A DNA stretch of 64,000 bases from Roseiarcus sp963748545 (GCA_963748545.1 CAVVJO010000029.1:1-64000), one strand, 5' to 3'. Counted from the first letter of the stretch, positions 28,739 to 38,446 are shown. The notes: generated from the sequence alone by a model not told the origin. A program made the numbers and translations.

Positions 28739-29509
28739 ATGCGTGAGTTCAAGGATTACGCCGAAAAATACTCGCACATCCGGATGGATCGCCGAGACGG
28801 CATTTTGGAGATCACCTTCCACAGCGACGGGGGGACACTGGTTTGGGGGGGTGGGCCGCACGGGCAGCTGGGACCGGCCTTCCATGACATCGCCCAAGAT
28901 AGAGAAAACAAACTCGTTATCATGACGGGCACGGGCGACGCCTTCATTGAAGAGATCAACGCCGAGATCCTTGGCGAGCGGTTGCCAAAGAACAAAATTA
29001 CGCCGATGACCTGGGATCATATCTACAGCGACGCCAAACGCCTGCTAATGAACCTTCTCGACATCGAGGTTCCCATCATCGCCGCGGTGAATGGCCCAGT
29101 TAACATCCACGCAGAGATCGCCGTATTGAGCGACATCGTCCTGGCCGCTGATCACGCGGCGTTCGCCGACGCGCCTCACTTTCCAAACGGCCTCGTCCCG
29201 GGCGATGGAGTTCACGTGATCTGGCCTTATCTCCTCGGAAGGAACCGCGGCCGCTATTTCCTCCTGACCGGCCAACGTCTGTCGGCCCAAGAGGCTCTGC
29301 AACTCGGCGTCGTGAGTGAGGTCATGCCGGCCAACAAGCTGTTGCCGCGGGCCAGAGAACTTGCCCGGCAAATTCTCAACCAACCTCCTCTTACCGTGCG
29401 CTATGCCCGGGTCGTGATGACGCAAGAGCTCAAGAAACTCATGCTCGAACACCTTAGCCACGGACTCGCCCTTCAGGGTTTGGCCGCCAACGAATATTGG
29501 CCCAGTTAG
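28739..29509 (+). CDS. Crotonase-superfamily beta-diketone hydrolase (6-oxocamphor hydrolase-like)
   Basis: A 256-residue crotonase-fold protein. Catalytic residues known from 6-oxocamphor hydrolase have counterparts here: His41 in GPHGQL, His124 in NGPVNIHAEIAVLSD, His147 in PHFPNGLVPGDG, Asp156 in the same motif, and Glu237 in LMLEHLS. The oxyanion-hole region and SDIVLAAD are also conserved. Such enzymes split a cyclic 1,3-diketone by a retro-Claisen reaction. The frame is intact, with a clear GGGAGG site. The natural substrate is unknown, but the SDR in the opposite operon could make the diketone. Confidence 0.82.
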   Translation: MREFKDYAEKYSHIRMDRRDGILEITFHSDGGTLVWGGGPHGQLGPAFHDIAQDRENKLVIMTGTGDAFIEEINAEILGERLPKNKITPMTWDHIYSDAKRLLMNLLDIEVPIIAAVNGPVNIHAEIAVLSDIVLAADHAAFADAPHFPNGLVPGDGVHVIWPYLLGRNRGRYFLLTGQRLSAQEALQLGVVSEVMPANKLLPRARELARQILNQPPLTVRYARVVMTQELKKLMLEHLSHGLALQGLAANEYWPS

Positions 29510-29791
29510 TTCATCACGTAGGGCACGACCGCTCGCTGTTTCGGTTGATTTCGACGGCGTAGAGAAAGGGGGGCACAGCCCCTCCCCTAGACGTGACGCG
29601 CCCTAATACGACTGCCATCCAAATTGTCGGCCGCCCGTGCTCCTGCAACGGGACCTAAAGGCGACTCGCAATTCGATCCTAAAGTAAGTCCCTTAATCAA
29701 GCGGGACATCGAGCCGACAAAGACTGGACGAACGCTGCAGTTCGCCGGGACCGCACAGCCAGTCAAACTCTATCGGGAGGAGACTAGACAG

Positions 29792-31066
29792 ATGAGCGAC
29801 ACTGAGAACAGAGACGACCTGGTCCAACAGTATTTGGAGGATTTTATTCCCAAGGGGCGCCGTGCCGAGATTGAGCATCTCGCCGAGGACGTCGTCAAAG
29901 GCGCAACGTCCCGGCGCAGTTTCCTGACCCGGGCCGGGTCGCTGGGCGTCGGGGCTACTGCGGCTTCGACGATTCTAACGGCGTTGGTCGCCAGCGCGCC
30001 GGACGCATCGGCGGCGACCTCGGGTTCCGCAGACGCCGGAAAGATTGCCGACAAGTACAAGAATCTCACGATTGGAGTTCCGGTTTACGCCTTCGCGGAT
30101 GAGAACCAGATTACTATCGCTAATCAGATGCAAGCAGCGGCTCATGCCGCCGGTTTGAACTGGAAGTTCCTGTTGCAGGACGTAGCGGGTAGCGTGACTA
30201 CGGCTGGTCAGGTGTTCGACAGTTTTGTTACCCGGAGTGTCGATGTTATTATAGACATTGTCATCCCGCCGCGGCTCGTCGCAGCGCAGATGGCTAAAGC
30301 TACAGAGAAAAAAATTCCGGTCTTCGGGATTTATACATTCGGCACAAATTACCCCGACATGGTGCTTGATTATGGCGGCGTGACCTCGGTCGAGTCGAGC
30401 TTCGTCAGCAGCTATATGCTGTTCGATCAGCGTATTCGCCACCCCGGTAAGAAGAAGATCAAGCTCGGAATCATCGATTTGCAGCTCGACGTCATCAAGC
30501 CTCGGCGCGGGGCGCTAGACGGCCTGTTGAGCCTGGCGATCAATAACGACTTCGAAGTGGTGCAAGTCATTCCCGATGTCGACCCGGCGAACACAGTTCA
30601 AGTGGCGACCCAGGCCACACAGGCGATTCTCACCAAGAACCCGGATGTTGACTGCCTGTGGGTGAGCTGGTCGCCCGCGCCAGTCCCGGTTGCGGCGGCG
30701 GTAGAACAAGCCGGAAAGGGCGACTCGTGCAAGGTCTATGGGCTCGTCGCCCAGAGCGCCGGCATACAGCTCATTAAAGAGGGCAAGAGTCCGCTGGTCG
30801 CAACCTCGTGGGTCGACTTGGTCTGGGTCGGCTGGGGCATGGTTGATCTCGTGCTCAAGCACCGCTCGGGCCAGCCGGTGGACCGTCTCGCGCTGCTTTC
30901 GACGAACGCCGTTCCGTGTGTCTGCATCGATCACGCCGAAGCGAACTCCTCAAATATTCAAATGGTGGATGTGCTGGGCGGAAAGCAGATTCCGACCTGG
31001 GTATTTGCCCAAGGCTCGTACCGCGATCGATTTGTCGCGTCCTGGAATGAAATTTATTCCTCGTAA
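29792..31066 (+). CDS. Sugar-type ABC transporter, Tat-exported substrate-binding protein
   Basis: A 424-residue protein starting MSDTENRDDLVQQYLEDF. The start at 29792 is chosen for the GGGAGGAG 12 nt upstream; the frame is open for a further 56 codons. A twin-arginine signal TSRRSFLTRAGSLGVGATAAS lies at about residues 44-64, after a long acidic N-region. The mature part (NLTIGVPVYAFADENQITIANQMQAAA, then DSFVTRSVDVIIDIVIPP) is the type-I periplasmic fold of the RbsB/Peripla_BP_4 family. Permease and ATPase genes follow. The ligand is unknown; the context suggests a catabolic substrate rather than a sugar. Confidence 0.85.
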   Translation: MSDTENRDDLVQQYLEDFIPKGRRAEIEHLAEDVVKGATSRRSFLTRAGSLGVGATAASTILTALVASAPDASAATSGSADAGKIADKYKNLTIGVPVYAFADENQITIANQMQAAAHAAGLNWKFLLQDVAGSVTTAGQVFDSFVTRSVDVIIDIVIPPRLVAAQMAKATEKKIPVFGIYTFGTNYPDMVLDYGGVTSVESSFVSSYMLFDQRIRHPGKKKIKLGIIDLQLDVIKPRRGALDGLLSLAINNDFEVVQVIPDVDPANTVQVATQATQAILTKNPDVDCLWVSWSPAPVPVAAAVEQAGKGDSCKVYGLVAQSAGIQLIKEGKSPLVATSWVDLVWVGWGMVDLVLKHRSGQPVDRLALLSTNAVPCVCIDHAEANSSNIQMVDVLGGKQIPTWVFAQGSYRDRFVASWNEIYSS

Positions 31067-31193
31067 TCAGCGAGCTACGCGTGCCCGGCTCTACGGAGCG
31101 GGGCGCGCTAGCGGCGATCATCGGTGACGCCGTCGACCATGCGAGACGAGTCGGTTGAAGGCGGCGAACGACTGTCAGGGAAGTGGGGCCACA

Positions 31194-32223
31194 ATGACGA
31201 TTCCAAGCGGTACTTCTCTTGCTTCTGCGGAGACCCGGCTGGCCGGCACATCGAGCGCGCCGTCGGAAAAAGCTCGGCGAACCGTTCTGGAGATGCTCGC
31301 GCCGCTCGGCGTTCCGATTATGACGCTTGGCATGATCGTTTACTTCGGTTTTGCCACGAAGGGGTTCTTGTCGATCGGCAACATCACCGACGTCTTCGCG
31401 AACTCTGCGCTGCCGGTCATCGTGGCCGTGGGGCTGACCATCCCGCTTGTGATGGGAGAGTTCGATCTCTCGATCTCAGCCCTTGCCGGTCTCGCCACCG
31501 TACTTTACGCGCAACTGGTGGCCAAAGAGGGGGTAAACCCTGCGACCGCAATCCTTGTCACGCTCGTCGCCTCGCTCGCGGCGGGGGCGTTCAACGGCTT
31601 TATGATCGCTTATATCGGTCTGCCTGCCCTCGTTGCGACCATAGCGATGTCGTCTTTCCTGGTCGGCATGCAGTTTTACGTCTCCGGGAGCGTCCAGATC
31701 TACGGCGGATTTCCCGAGACGCTCGTCGCCTTTAGCCGCTCCAACATCGGCCCCGTCCCCACGTTGGTGATCGTCGCGGCGACAATCGTGATCGGCGCCT
31801 GGGTCCTCCTCGAGAAGAGCGTATTTGGGCGCCGACGTCAAAGCGGTTGGCGGTAACGCGGAGGCGGCTCGCCTCGCTGGTGTGGACGTCCGGCGAACGC
31901 GGGCGTTCGGCTTTATACTCTGCACTTTCGCGGCCAGCGTCGCGGGCATCCTATTCGCCAATAAACAGGCTGTGGCTTACCCGCTCGCAGGCCTCGACGT
32001 CCTGCTCCCGTCGTTCACGGCGGCCTTTATCGGCGCAGCAACGTTCCGCTTCGGCGAATTCAACATCTTCGGCACAGTAGTGGGCGTCCTGGTCACCCAG
32101 ATCGCGGCGAATGGCCTGATTTTGCTCGGGGTGCCGAACTATACGACCTATGTCTTTCAGGGTGTGATCCTGCTGGTCGCGCTGGTCTTTGCCCGCGTCG
32201 TGGCGTTGCGGGGGATCAACTAG
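31194..32223 (+). CDS. Sugar-type ABC transporter permease (RbsC-like), one-base frameshift
   Basis: The N-terminal two-thirds (MTIPSGTSLASAETRLAGTS to WVLLEKSVFG) carries the SIGNITDVFANSALPVIVAVGLTIPLVMGEFDLS pattern of BPD_transp_2 permeases. The rest (GADVKAVGGNAEAARLAGVDV to ARVVALRGIN) is in another frame. The join is in GGG at 31827-31829, where one G too many breaks the conserved FGADVKAVGGN. The span is 1030 nt (343 codons plus 1). Around 8-10 membrane segments are expected. It ends 22 nt before the ATPase gene. Confidence 0.87.
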
Positions 32224-32245
32224 GGTGATGGGAGGCGTTCGACGA

Positions 32246-33959
32246 ATGACCAGCGATCGGGCGGAAGAAAGGCGTCGTCTGGCGGGTGGCGCGGTCCCTG
32301 TCCTAGACGTCAGGGAACTCTCGAAGCGCTATCCGGGAACGCTGGCGCTCGACCGGGTCTCACTGCATGTGGCGGCAAACGAGATCTTAGGGCTCGCGGG
32401 ACACAATGGCGCCGGCAAGTCGACGCTGACGCGAATGCTCACGGGCGTCGGAAGGCCCGAACTCGGGCGACATCCTTCTGGACGGCCAGGTCATCAGGTT
32501 CCGCAGCCCGGACGACGCGATCACGCACGGCGTCGCACAGGTCCCGCAGCCGCTGATGGTTATTCCGAACCTGACCGGCAGGGATAACTTGCTGCTCGGG
32601 ATGCACACCAAACTCTTTGGGCGTGGTCGCGACAACGGCGAGCGAGCGTGGTTCGGCGGGAGCAAGAGTGCCGCGGCCGCGGTCGAGCTGATGGCCGAGC
32701 ACCTGCACCTCACAAAGGTCCTGAACGTAAAGGTTGGGCGGCTCCGTCCGGTGACGCAGCGCCTCATCATGATCGGTCGTGCGCTTTTACGGAACCCACG
32801 GCTGATCATACTCGATGAGCCGACGGCGAATTTGGCGACGCCCGAAGTGGAGTTGCTGTTCTCGATTATTCGTCCTCTGGCGCAGGATCGCGCCAGCGTT
32901 ATCTATGTCACCCACCGACTCGATGAAATGCTCGACTTGTGCGATCGCGTCATCGTGATGCGGCAAGGTCGGGTCATTGCAGAGAAGGACGCCAAGATCC
33001 TCAACAAGAAGGAACTCAGCGGCCTCATCACGGGCGCAGATCTGTCGTCGAAAATAAGCACGCTCGTGGCCGACGTCGACATCCATGGTCAGTTCCGCGG
33101 AAGCGAGCCGGCGGCCGACATGTCAAAAACTCATCACGCCGGCGAAGAAGTCCTGTGCTGCGAGAATCTTTTCGCGCTGCCAAGGACACGCGGCGTCAAT
33201 CTCACGCTCCATCGGGGCGAGGTGCTCGGCATCGCTGGTCGCGATGGGTCGGGACGCACAAGCTTCTTGAGAACCCTTTGGGGCGATCGTCAAGTGACCA
33301 GCGGTCGGATCGTTGTCCGCGGAGTGCCGACTTCGTTGGCGAGCCCACGCGACGCCATTAAAGCCGGCTTTGCCTATTTGCCGGAGGAGCGAGCGGCGAA
33401 TGCAGTGTTTCCGCTGGCGAGCGTCGCTGCAAACGCGACGCTGCCATGGCTGTCGCTGTTCGCCGGGCCGGGGGGCCTCGTACGCGCACAGCAGGAGATT
33501 TCTGGGGTTTCGACGCTTTTAAAGCGTCTCGACGTGCGACCTCTCAACGGAGCAGTCTATGCCAGGATCAGGGCGTTCAGCGGCGGTAACCAGCAGAAGG
33601 TGGTGATCGCGCGCTGGCTCCTGGGCGCGGCGGACATCTTTCTGTTTGACGAGCCGACGCAAGGCATCGACGTGGGCGCCCGGGAGCAAGTCTATGAAGT
33701 AATCCGCGAACTCGCTTCCGATGGAGCCGGGATCATCGTCGTATCCTCGGAAGCGGAGGAACTGGCGCGTTTGTGCAGCACAGTGCACTTGATGCGCGAC
33801 GGCGCCGTCGTTCAAACGCTCACGGGTGACGAAGTAACGGAATCGGCCATCTCGCTTGCAATCGTCGCTGGGGACATCGAAATCCCCGCCGCCGTGCCGA
33901 GTGCCGGCACAGGCCGGGCCCGCGTCAGCGGACTGTCGCCCCCGGACGCCGTGATATGA
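32246..33959 (+). CDS. Sugar-type ABC transporter ATPase with two ABC domains (RbsA-like), one-base frameshift
   Basis: The first ABC domain starts VLDVRELSKRYPGTLALDRVSL with Walker A GHNGAGKST. At about 32462 one extra C shifts the frame; correcting it gives SGDILLDGQVIRFRSPDDAI and the frame then runs to the end. Domain 2 begins LFALPRTRGVNLTLHRGEVLGIAGRDGSGRTS, a degenerate Walker A as is common in RbsA. The signature FSGGNQQKVVIARWL and FLFDEPTQGIDVGAREQ follow. The span is 1714 nt (571 codons plus 1). MTSDRAEE at 32246 is the preferred start; MGGVRR at 32227 is possible. Confidence 0.87.
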
Positions 33960-34195
33960 TTGAGCCACACGCTGCCCGTAAGAACGACACAAACTCGGAA
34001 GGCGCGCCCCCGTTTCAGATAGGTCCTTGACATCGCGGAAACCGATGGTCGTTGGACTCGTCGTCGCAGATCGTTCTGGGCAGAACGCTATCGCGCTTGC
34101 GAAAGCCGAGTTTCCGCTTCGACGTTTGTGTCGCGTTCAACTTCGCCGGCGGCGCCGCCCTCGTATCCTAAACTATATTCCGATAGGAGAATCCC

Positions 34196-34780
34196 ATGGT
34201 CCGGTTCCATTTCCATCCGACGCCAAATCCCGCCAAAGTCGCGCTTCTTCTGGAAGAGACCGGCGTGGCCTATGAAATCGTTCCGGCCGACACAGCATAC
34301 GCCAACCTTTCGCGCCATCAATCCGAATGGCAAGTTGCCAGCGATCGTCGACACCCAAGGACCAGAACGCCCGTTTTTGCGACGGTGATGGGCCATTCTA
34401 GGGCCAGTCCGTTCATTTCCAGCACGCTGCTTGCGAAAGAGCCCGTATGTGGTGAACCTATATCAACGCGAGGTTGAACGGCACTGTCATGTCTTGGATG
34501 ACCGTCTCATCGGACGCGAATCCATCGTCGGCAACGAATATTCCATCGTTGACATGTTCGCATGGGGCTGGCTGTTCGGCGACTCGGTCGCGGTAATTGC
34601 GTGCGCCAACGCGACGGCTTTTGCGCAGATAATGACGGAAGCGATTCATTCTCCTCTGGGCCAGTCCCCTAATTGCTGTGTCAGCGCTATCAGGATGGTC
34701 CTTCATCCACCCAGCTGCAGTTGGGGTGGCGATAGTTCTATTCAGAGCTATCTGGGCGGCGACCTCGCGGTAGACTGACG
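34196..34780 (+). pseudogene. Glutathione S-transferase relic
   Basis: It begins well, with AGGAG upstream and MVRFHFHPTPNPAKVALLLE, the thioredoxin-fold start of Nu/Theta-type GSTs. The motif INPNGKLPAIVD continues in another frame and soon hits a stop. Most of the alpha-helical domain is missing. A C-terminal piece (YVVNLYQREVERHCHVLDDR, then VGNEYSIVDMFAWGWL) appears in a further frame, followed by unrelated sequence. Frame changes plus a deletion mark a true pseudogene. An intact GST of the same type lies at 37665. Confidence 0.75.
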
Positions 34781-34807
34781 ACCGCTTCCGATGGACAGGA
34801 GTTCCCG

Positions 34808-35542
34808 ATGACAATTCGCGCGTTGGTATTCGATGCATACGGTACGCTTTATGACGTGCAATCGGTGCGCGGGCTTGCGACTGAACTCTGCGGCGACAAA
34901 GGCGATTTCATTACTCAAACGTGGCGATTGAAGCAACTCGAATACACTTGGTTGCGCGGCCTAATGCGGGCGTATGAGGATTTCTCCGTTGTAACCCGCG
35001 CCTCGCTCGAGTTCGCCTTGGACAGCGCAGGCGTGACGCTGACAACGGCGCTATGTGAGAAGTTGATGGCGAAATATCTCGATCTTGACTTGTATCCGGA
35101 AGTCCGGCGGGCGCTGACGGCGCTTTCCACGTATAAACTCGCGATACTGTCGAATGGCAGCCCGAACATGCTCGCGGCACTCGTGAAGGGATCGGGAGTT
35201 GCTTCTCTCTTTGCGGACGTGATCAGCGTCGACAGGGCGAAGACCTTTAAGCCCGATCCGAGGTGCTATGACCTCGCGGCGCCGGCCCTCGGTGTCGAGA
35301 AGCATGAGGTGTTGTTCGTTTCATCAAACAGCTTTGATGTCGCGGGCGCGAAGCAATTCGGCCTTAAGGTCGCCTGGATCGATCGTGTTGGTCCTGCGGC
35401 TCCGCCAATGGACTCCGATGTCGGCCCGGCGGAATTTTACCGATTGCTGCGCGGTGGTCCCGAACGGCTCGGGCAGGAGCCGGATTTTCGGCTGGGTTCC
35501 CTCACCGATTTGCAGGGAGTCTTATCCGACTTGGCGAAATGA
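34808..35542 (+). CDS. L-2-haloacid dehalogenase (HAD superfamily, type II)
   Basis: A 244-residue HAD hydrolase. Nucleophile Asp9 is in FDAYGTLYD. QLEYTWLRGLM carries the substrate-binding Arg of true dehalogenases. LSNGSPNM has the Ser-Asn pair, KTFKPDPRCYDLA the Lys and Tyr, and SSNSFDVAGAK the Ser, Asn and Asp of loop 4. The full set separates it from general HAD phosphatases. It would hydrolyse short 2-haloacids to 2-hydroxyacids. AGGAGTTCCCG precedes the ATG. The frame is intact. Confidence 0.85.
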   Translation: MTIRALVFDAYGTLYDVQSVRGLATELCGDKGDFITQTWRLKQLEYTWLRGLMRAYEDFSVVTRASLEFALDSAGVTLTTALCEKLMAKYLDLDLYPEVRRALTALSTYKLAILSNGSPNMLAALVKGSGVASLFADVISVDRAKTFKPDPRCYDLAAPALGVEKHEVLFVSSNSFDVAGAKQFGLKVAWIDRVGPAAPPMDSDVGPAEFYRLLRGGPERLGQEPDFRLGSLTDLQGVLSDLAK

Positions 35543-35602
35543 TCCGGGTCAATCCCACGGTGTGTTTAGGCTTGACGGCGGGGTGGCGTCACAATATTAA
35601 TT

Positions 35603-35618
35603 CATCAGTCGTCTGATG
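35603..35618. promoter_or_regulatory. Perfect CATCAG-TCGT-CTGATG operator upstream of the PfpI gene
   Basis: Identical over 16 bases to the site at 28635-28650, here 37 nt before the ATG at 35655 and just after an AT-rich ACAATATTAATT that could be a -10 region. A repressor bound here would overlap the promoter. The nearby GntR/FCD protein (36435) is the proposed binder. Confidence 0.6.
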
Positions 35619-35654
35619 ACAGGTTCATTTGTCGACCGACAAAGGGAGTGAGCG

Positions 35655-36243
35655 ATGCCAAAAGTCTTGATTCTCACCGGCGATGCCGCCGAAGCGCTTG
35701 AGGTGATATATCCCCATCAACGTCTCACAGAGGAGGGCTATGAGGCGGTTGTGGCCGCTTTGTCCGCAAAGTCGTTGCAATTGGTGGTCCACGAAATGGT
35801 TCCCGGCAATGACACTTTCGTCGAAAAACCGGGCTATCATTGGCCGGCCGACGTAGCGTTTTCCGATGTCAATCCATCGGACTACGCCGCGATAATTATC
35901 CCGGGGGGGCGTGCTCCCGAGTATATCCGTAACAATCCTGACTTCATCAAGAATCGTTCAACATTTTTTCAAAGAGAACTTGCCGGTGGCGCACTTGTGC
36001 CACGCCTCCATAGCGCTGGCCACGGCGGGAGTTCTGAAGGGGCGTCGTATCGCCGCGTTCCCTGAACTGAAATCCGATGTCGAGGCGGCGGGCGCCGAAT
36101 TCGTGAACGCTGAGGTTGTCGTAGACGGACCGATGGTATCGGCTCGCGCGTATCCGGACCACCCTGCCTGGATGCGAGAATTCATGCGGGTGCTTCGCAA
36201 GCGGTCGCCGGTTTCAGTGCCGATCGCAACGGCAGCGGAATAG
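35655..36243 (+). CDS. DJ-1/PfpI family protein, one-base frameshift
   Basis: The first half (MPKVLILTGDAAEALEVIYPHQRL to DYAAIIIPGGRAPEYIRNNPDFIK) and second half (IVQHFFKENLPVAHLCHASIALATAGVLKGRRIAAFPE to the end) are in two frames joined near 35950. The nucleophilic Cys is in HLCHAS and the acidic partner is the Glu of EALEVIY. The span is 589 nt, one over 196 codons. Related proteins are deglycases, hydratases or isocyanide hydratases. The role is unknown. It has its own copy of the 16-bp operator. Confidence 0.85.
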
Positions 36244-36434
36244 AAAGGGATATTCCGGCGCCCCCGACCCTTGGGCGGTCGGAGGGCGCCAAGAATTTGA
36301 ATTCGCGCAGCTCTTGTTGTAATCGTCAGGGTCGGCTTATTGACGTCAAGCAATTCGGTATCTCCGGCCGTTTTGTGATGATTGTTTGAATGCCCCCCGT
36401 TTTATAGAAGCGGGGCTGACGATAGGCGGTTGCG

Positions 36435-37226
36435 ATGAATCAGATTGACGAACGCTTGGAGCCGCGGCGGAGTTTCCGTCCGGTGAGGCGCGCGCAACTT
36501 GTCGACGAAGTCATCGAGCAGTTGCGGCTACGAATCAGTTCGGGTGACCTCAAGGTGGGCGACAGGTTGCCTGCGGAAACTGTCCTGGTCTCAGAACTTG
36601 GCGTCGGTCGAACAACCCTTAGGGAAGCAGTCCGGGTTCTCGAGCACGCCGGTCTTTTCGAAGTTCGTCAGGGTTCGGGCACCTACCTCCGGTCCAGCAC
36701 CGACGCCAAAGCGTTAGCTCCCCGATTGCGTCACGCCCGCGTTCTCGATGTTCTCGATGTTCGACGTGCGCTGGAGATCGAGATGACACGGATGGCGGCG
36801 GCCTACCGGACAGATGCTGCTCTGGTCGCGCTGAGGGACTCGTTGGAACGTATGCGGCGTGGCATGGAATTAGGCGACGAACGCATGTTTATCGATGCAG
36901 AGATGGAAATATACCGTGTTATCGCCGCTGGCACACAAAACGCGATCATGATCGAGATCTATGGGCTGTTCTCTGAGGCGCTGCGTCTTGCTCTTGCTCA
37001 GATCATCGCCATTCCTGGTGTTATGTTCGATTGCTTGGCCCGTCACGAGCAGCTGTTCAAGGCGATTGAGGCTCGGGACGTGGATAGAGCCGAAGCCGTC
37101 GCAAAGGCCCATTTAGGCCGCGTTACGCGGCTGGTCCAAGAGGTCTTGGGCGATGCGCGCGTCAACGAAGCAGGCAAAAAGGACGCTCAAGCCGTCCAGC
37201 CGAACTCGGGCCTCCTCGAGGAATAG
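36435..37226 (+). CDS. GntR family transcriptional regulator (FadR subfamily, FCD domain)
   Basis: A 263-residue regulator. The winged HTH spans about residues 22-90 (VDEVIEQLRLRISSGDLKVGDRLPAETVLVSELGVGRTTLREAVRVLEHAGLFEVRQGSGTYL). It is followed by an all-helical FCD ligand domain with RRALEIEMTRMAA and the metal-site His-containing segments ARHEQLFKAIEARD and AKAHLGRV. FCD regulators respond to small carboxylates. It is the only GntR gene in the window and lies amid the repeated 16-bp palindromes, so it probably controls the crotonase, transporter and PfpI genes. The frame is intact. Confidence 0.9.
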   Translation: MNQIDERLEPRRSFRPVRRAQLVDEVIEQLRLRISSGDLKVGDRLPAETVLVSELGVGRTTLREAVRVLEHAGLFEVRQGSGTYLRSSTDAKALAPRLRHARVLDVLDVRRALEIEMTRMAAAYRTDAALVALRDSLERMRRGMELGDERMFIDAEMEIYRVIAAGTQNAIMIEIYGLFSEALRLALAQIIAIPGVMFDCLARHEQLFKAIEARDVDRAEAVAKAHLGRVTRLVQEVLGDARVNEAGKKDAQAVQPNSGLLEE

Positions 37227-37664
37227 CTTTTAGGCGCCCTCCTACAGTCGTCGGCTCCGAGGCGGGCTCCAGATAGACCCTTATTGGAGGACCTTGGACG
37301 GCAGCTCAATCGGCGGCAATCCCACGTCGCCGTTCTTTGCGTCTCAGCCGCCTAGGTTCGTATCTCGGTTCCGTCGTCGTGCCGACGGGCTGGGGTCGCC
37401 GTTGGATTGACAATCACAAGAAACGCGCCTAGTCGTAAGACGTCTGCTGAATTAATGAGATCGTGCTATCTGGGGAGACATTTGTCAGTTGCTGACAAGG
37501 GCCGACAGCCGTGTGCGCGCGGAACGTGGCGAAGACCACCCGTCCAAAAGAGATGCTGACGCGCCAAAAAAAGTTACGCTCTCTTCCCGTCCAATTACCG
37601 GTGCAAGCGCAACGCCCTTAACCTGCTGAGATTCCCTAGTGACAAGCAAGGAATGACTTGAACA
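37227..37664. other. Intergenic region before the GST gene, with palindromes
   Basis: About 440 nt without a gene. It contains TTGTCAG-TTG-CTGACAA at 37482-37498, a 7-bp inverted repeat. At 37437-37450 is AAGACGTCTGCTGA, which shares CGTCTGCTGA with the imperfect operator at 28145. These could control the GST gene at 37665. Confidence 0.45.
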
Positions 37665-38369
37665 ATGATTGATTTGTACTATTGGCCCACGCCGAACGGT
37701 CATAAGATAACATTATTCCTTGAGGAATGTGGTCTCGATTATCGTATAATTCCCGTAGATATAAGTGCCGGGGACCAGTTCAAAGTGCCGTTCCTGCAGA
37801 TATCTCCGAACAATCGTATGCCAGCTATTGTTGATAACAGCCCAGCTGACGGCAGAAAGCCGATCAGCGTGTTCGAATCTGGCGCTATCCTCTTATACCT
37901 TGCGGAAAAAACAGGGTTGTTTCTGCCTATTGATCTTCGAAGCCGCAAAACCGTTATGGAATGGTTGTTCTGGCAGGTTGGAGGTCTCGGACCCATGGCA
38001 GGGCAGAATCATCATTTCGGCGTTTACGCCCCTCAAAGAATTCCCTATGCGGTTGACCGATACGTGAAGGAGACAAACCGTCTTTATGGGGTACTGGATC
38101 GAAGGCTCAGTGGTGTGCCGTTTATCGCGGGGTCGAGCTACACCATCGCCGATATGGCCATTTACCCTTGGATCGTTCCGTGGAAACGCCAGCAACAAGT
38201 ATTGTCAGAGTTCCCCAATCTTGAACGTTGGTTCGAGTCAATTCGCCAACGATCCGCGACTGTACGCGCTTATGCTAAGGGCGAACCCTACGAGAGCAGG
38301 CCTGCCGTCACTGAGGAAGGCAAGAAAATCCTGTTCGGTCAAACGGCCGCGCGGACGATCCTAACCTGA
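37665..38369 (+). CDS. Glutathione S-transferase (YfcG/YghU-like)
   Basis: A 234-residue GST. The N-terminal thioredoxin domain starts MIDLYYWPTPNGHKITLFLEECGLDY, with the PNG/NNRMPAIVD and FESGAILLYLAEKTG glutathione-site motifs. The C-terminal helical domain has SYTIADMAIYPWI, the N-capping box. The TPNG segment and length match the Nu-class disulfide-bond reductases YfcG/YghU. The region is visibly AT-richer than its neighbours. It may protect from or act on electrophilic intermediates of this island. Confidence 0.88.
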   Translation: MIDLYYWPTPNGHKITLFLEECGLDYRIIPVDISAGDQFKVPFLQISPNNRMPAIVDNSPADGRKPISVFESGAILLYLAEKTGLFLPIDLRSRKTVMEWLFWQVGGLGPMAGQNHHFGVYAPQRIPYAVDRYVKETNRLYGVLDRRLSGVPFIAGSSYTIADMAIYPWIVPWKRQQQVLSEFPNLERWFESIRQRSATVRAYAKGEPYESRPAVTEEGKKILFGQTAARTILT

Positions 38370-38418
38370 AGCATCACGCTTCGATCGCGCACGTGTCGGC
38401 GCAAATACTTTCCAGCCT

Positions 38419-38446
38419 CCAAAGCTTACTGCTCTGGAAGCTTTGG
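38419..38446. terminator. Hairpin between convergent GST and icd genes
   Basis: CCAAAGCTT (38419-38427) and AAGCTTTGG (38438-38446) form a perfect 9-bp stem with a 10-nt loop. It lies between the ends of two convergent genes (38369 plus, 38555 minus), where a bidirectional terminator is expected. There is no strong T-run on either side. Confidence 0.5.
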
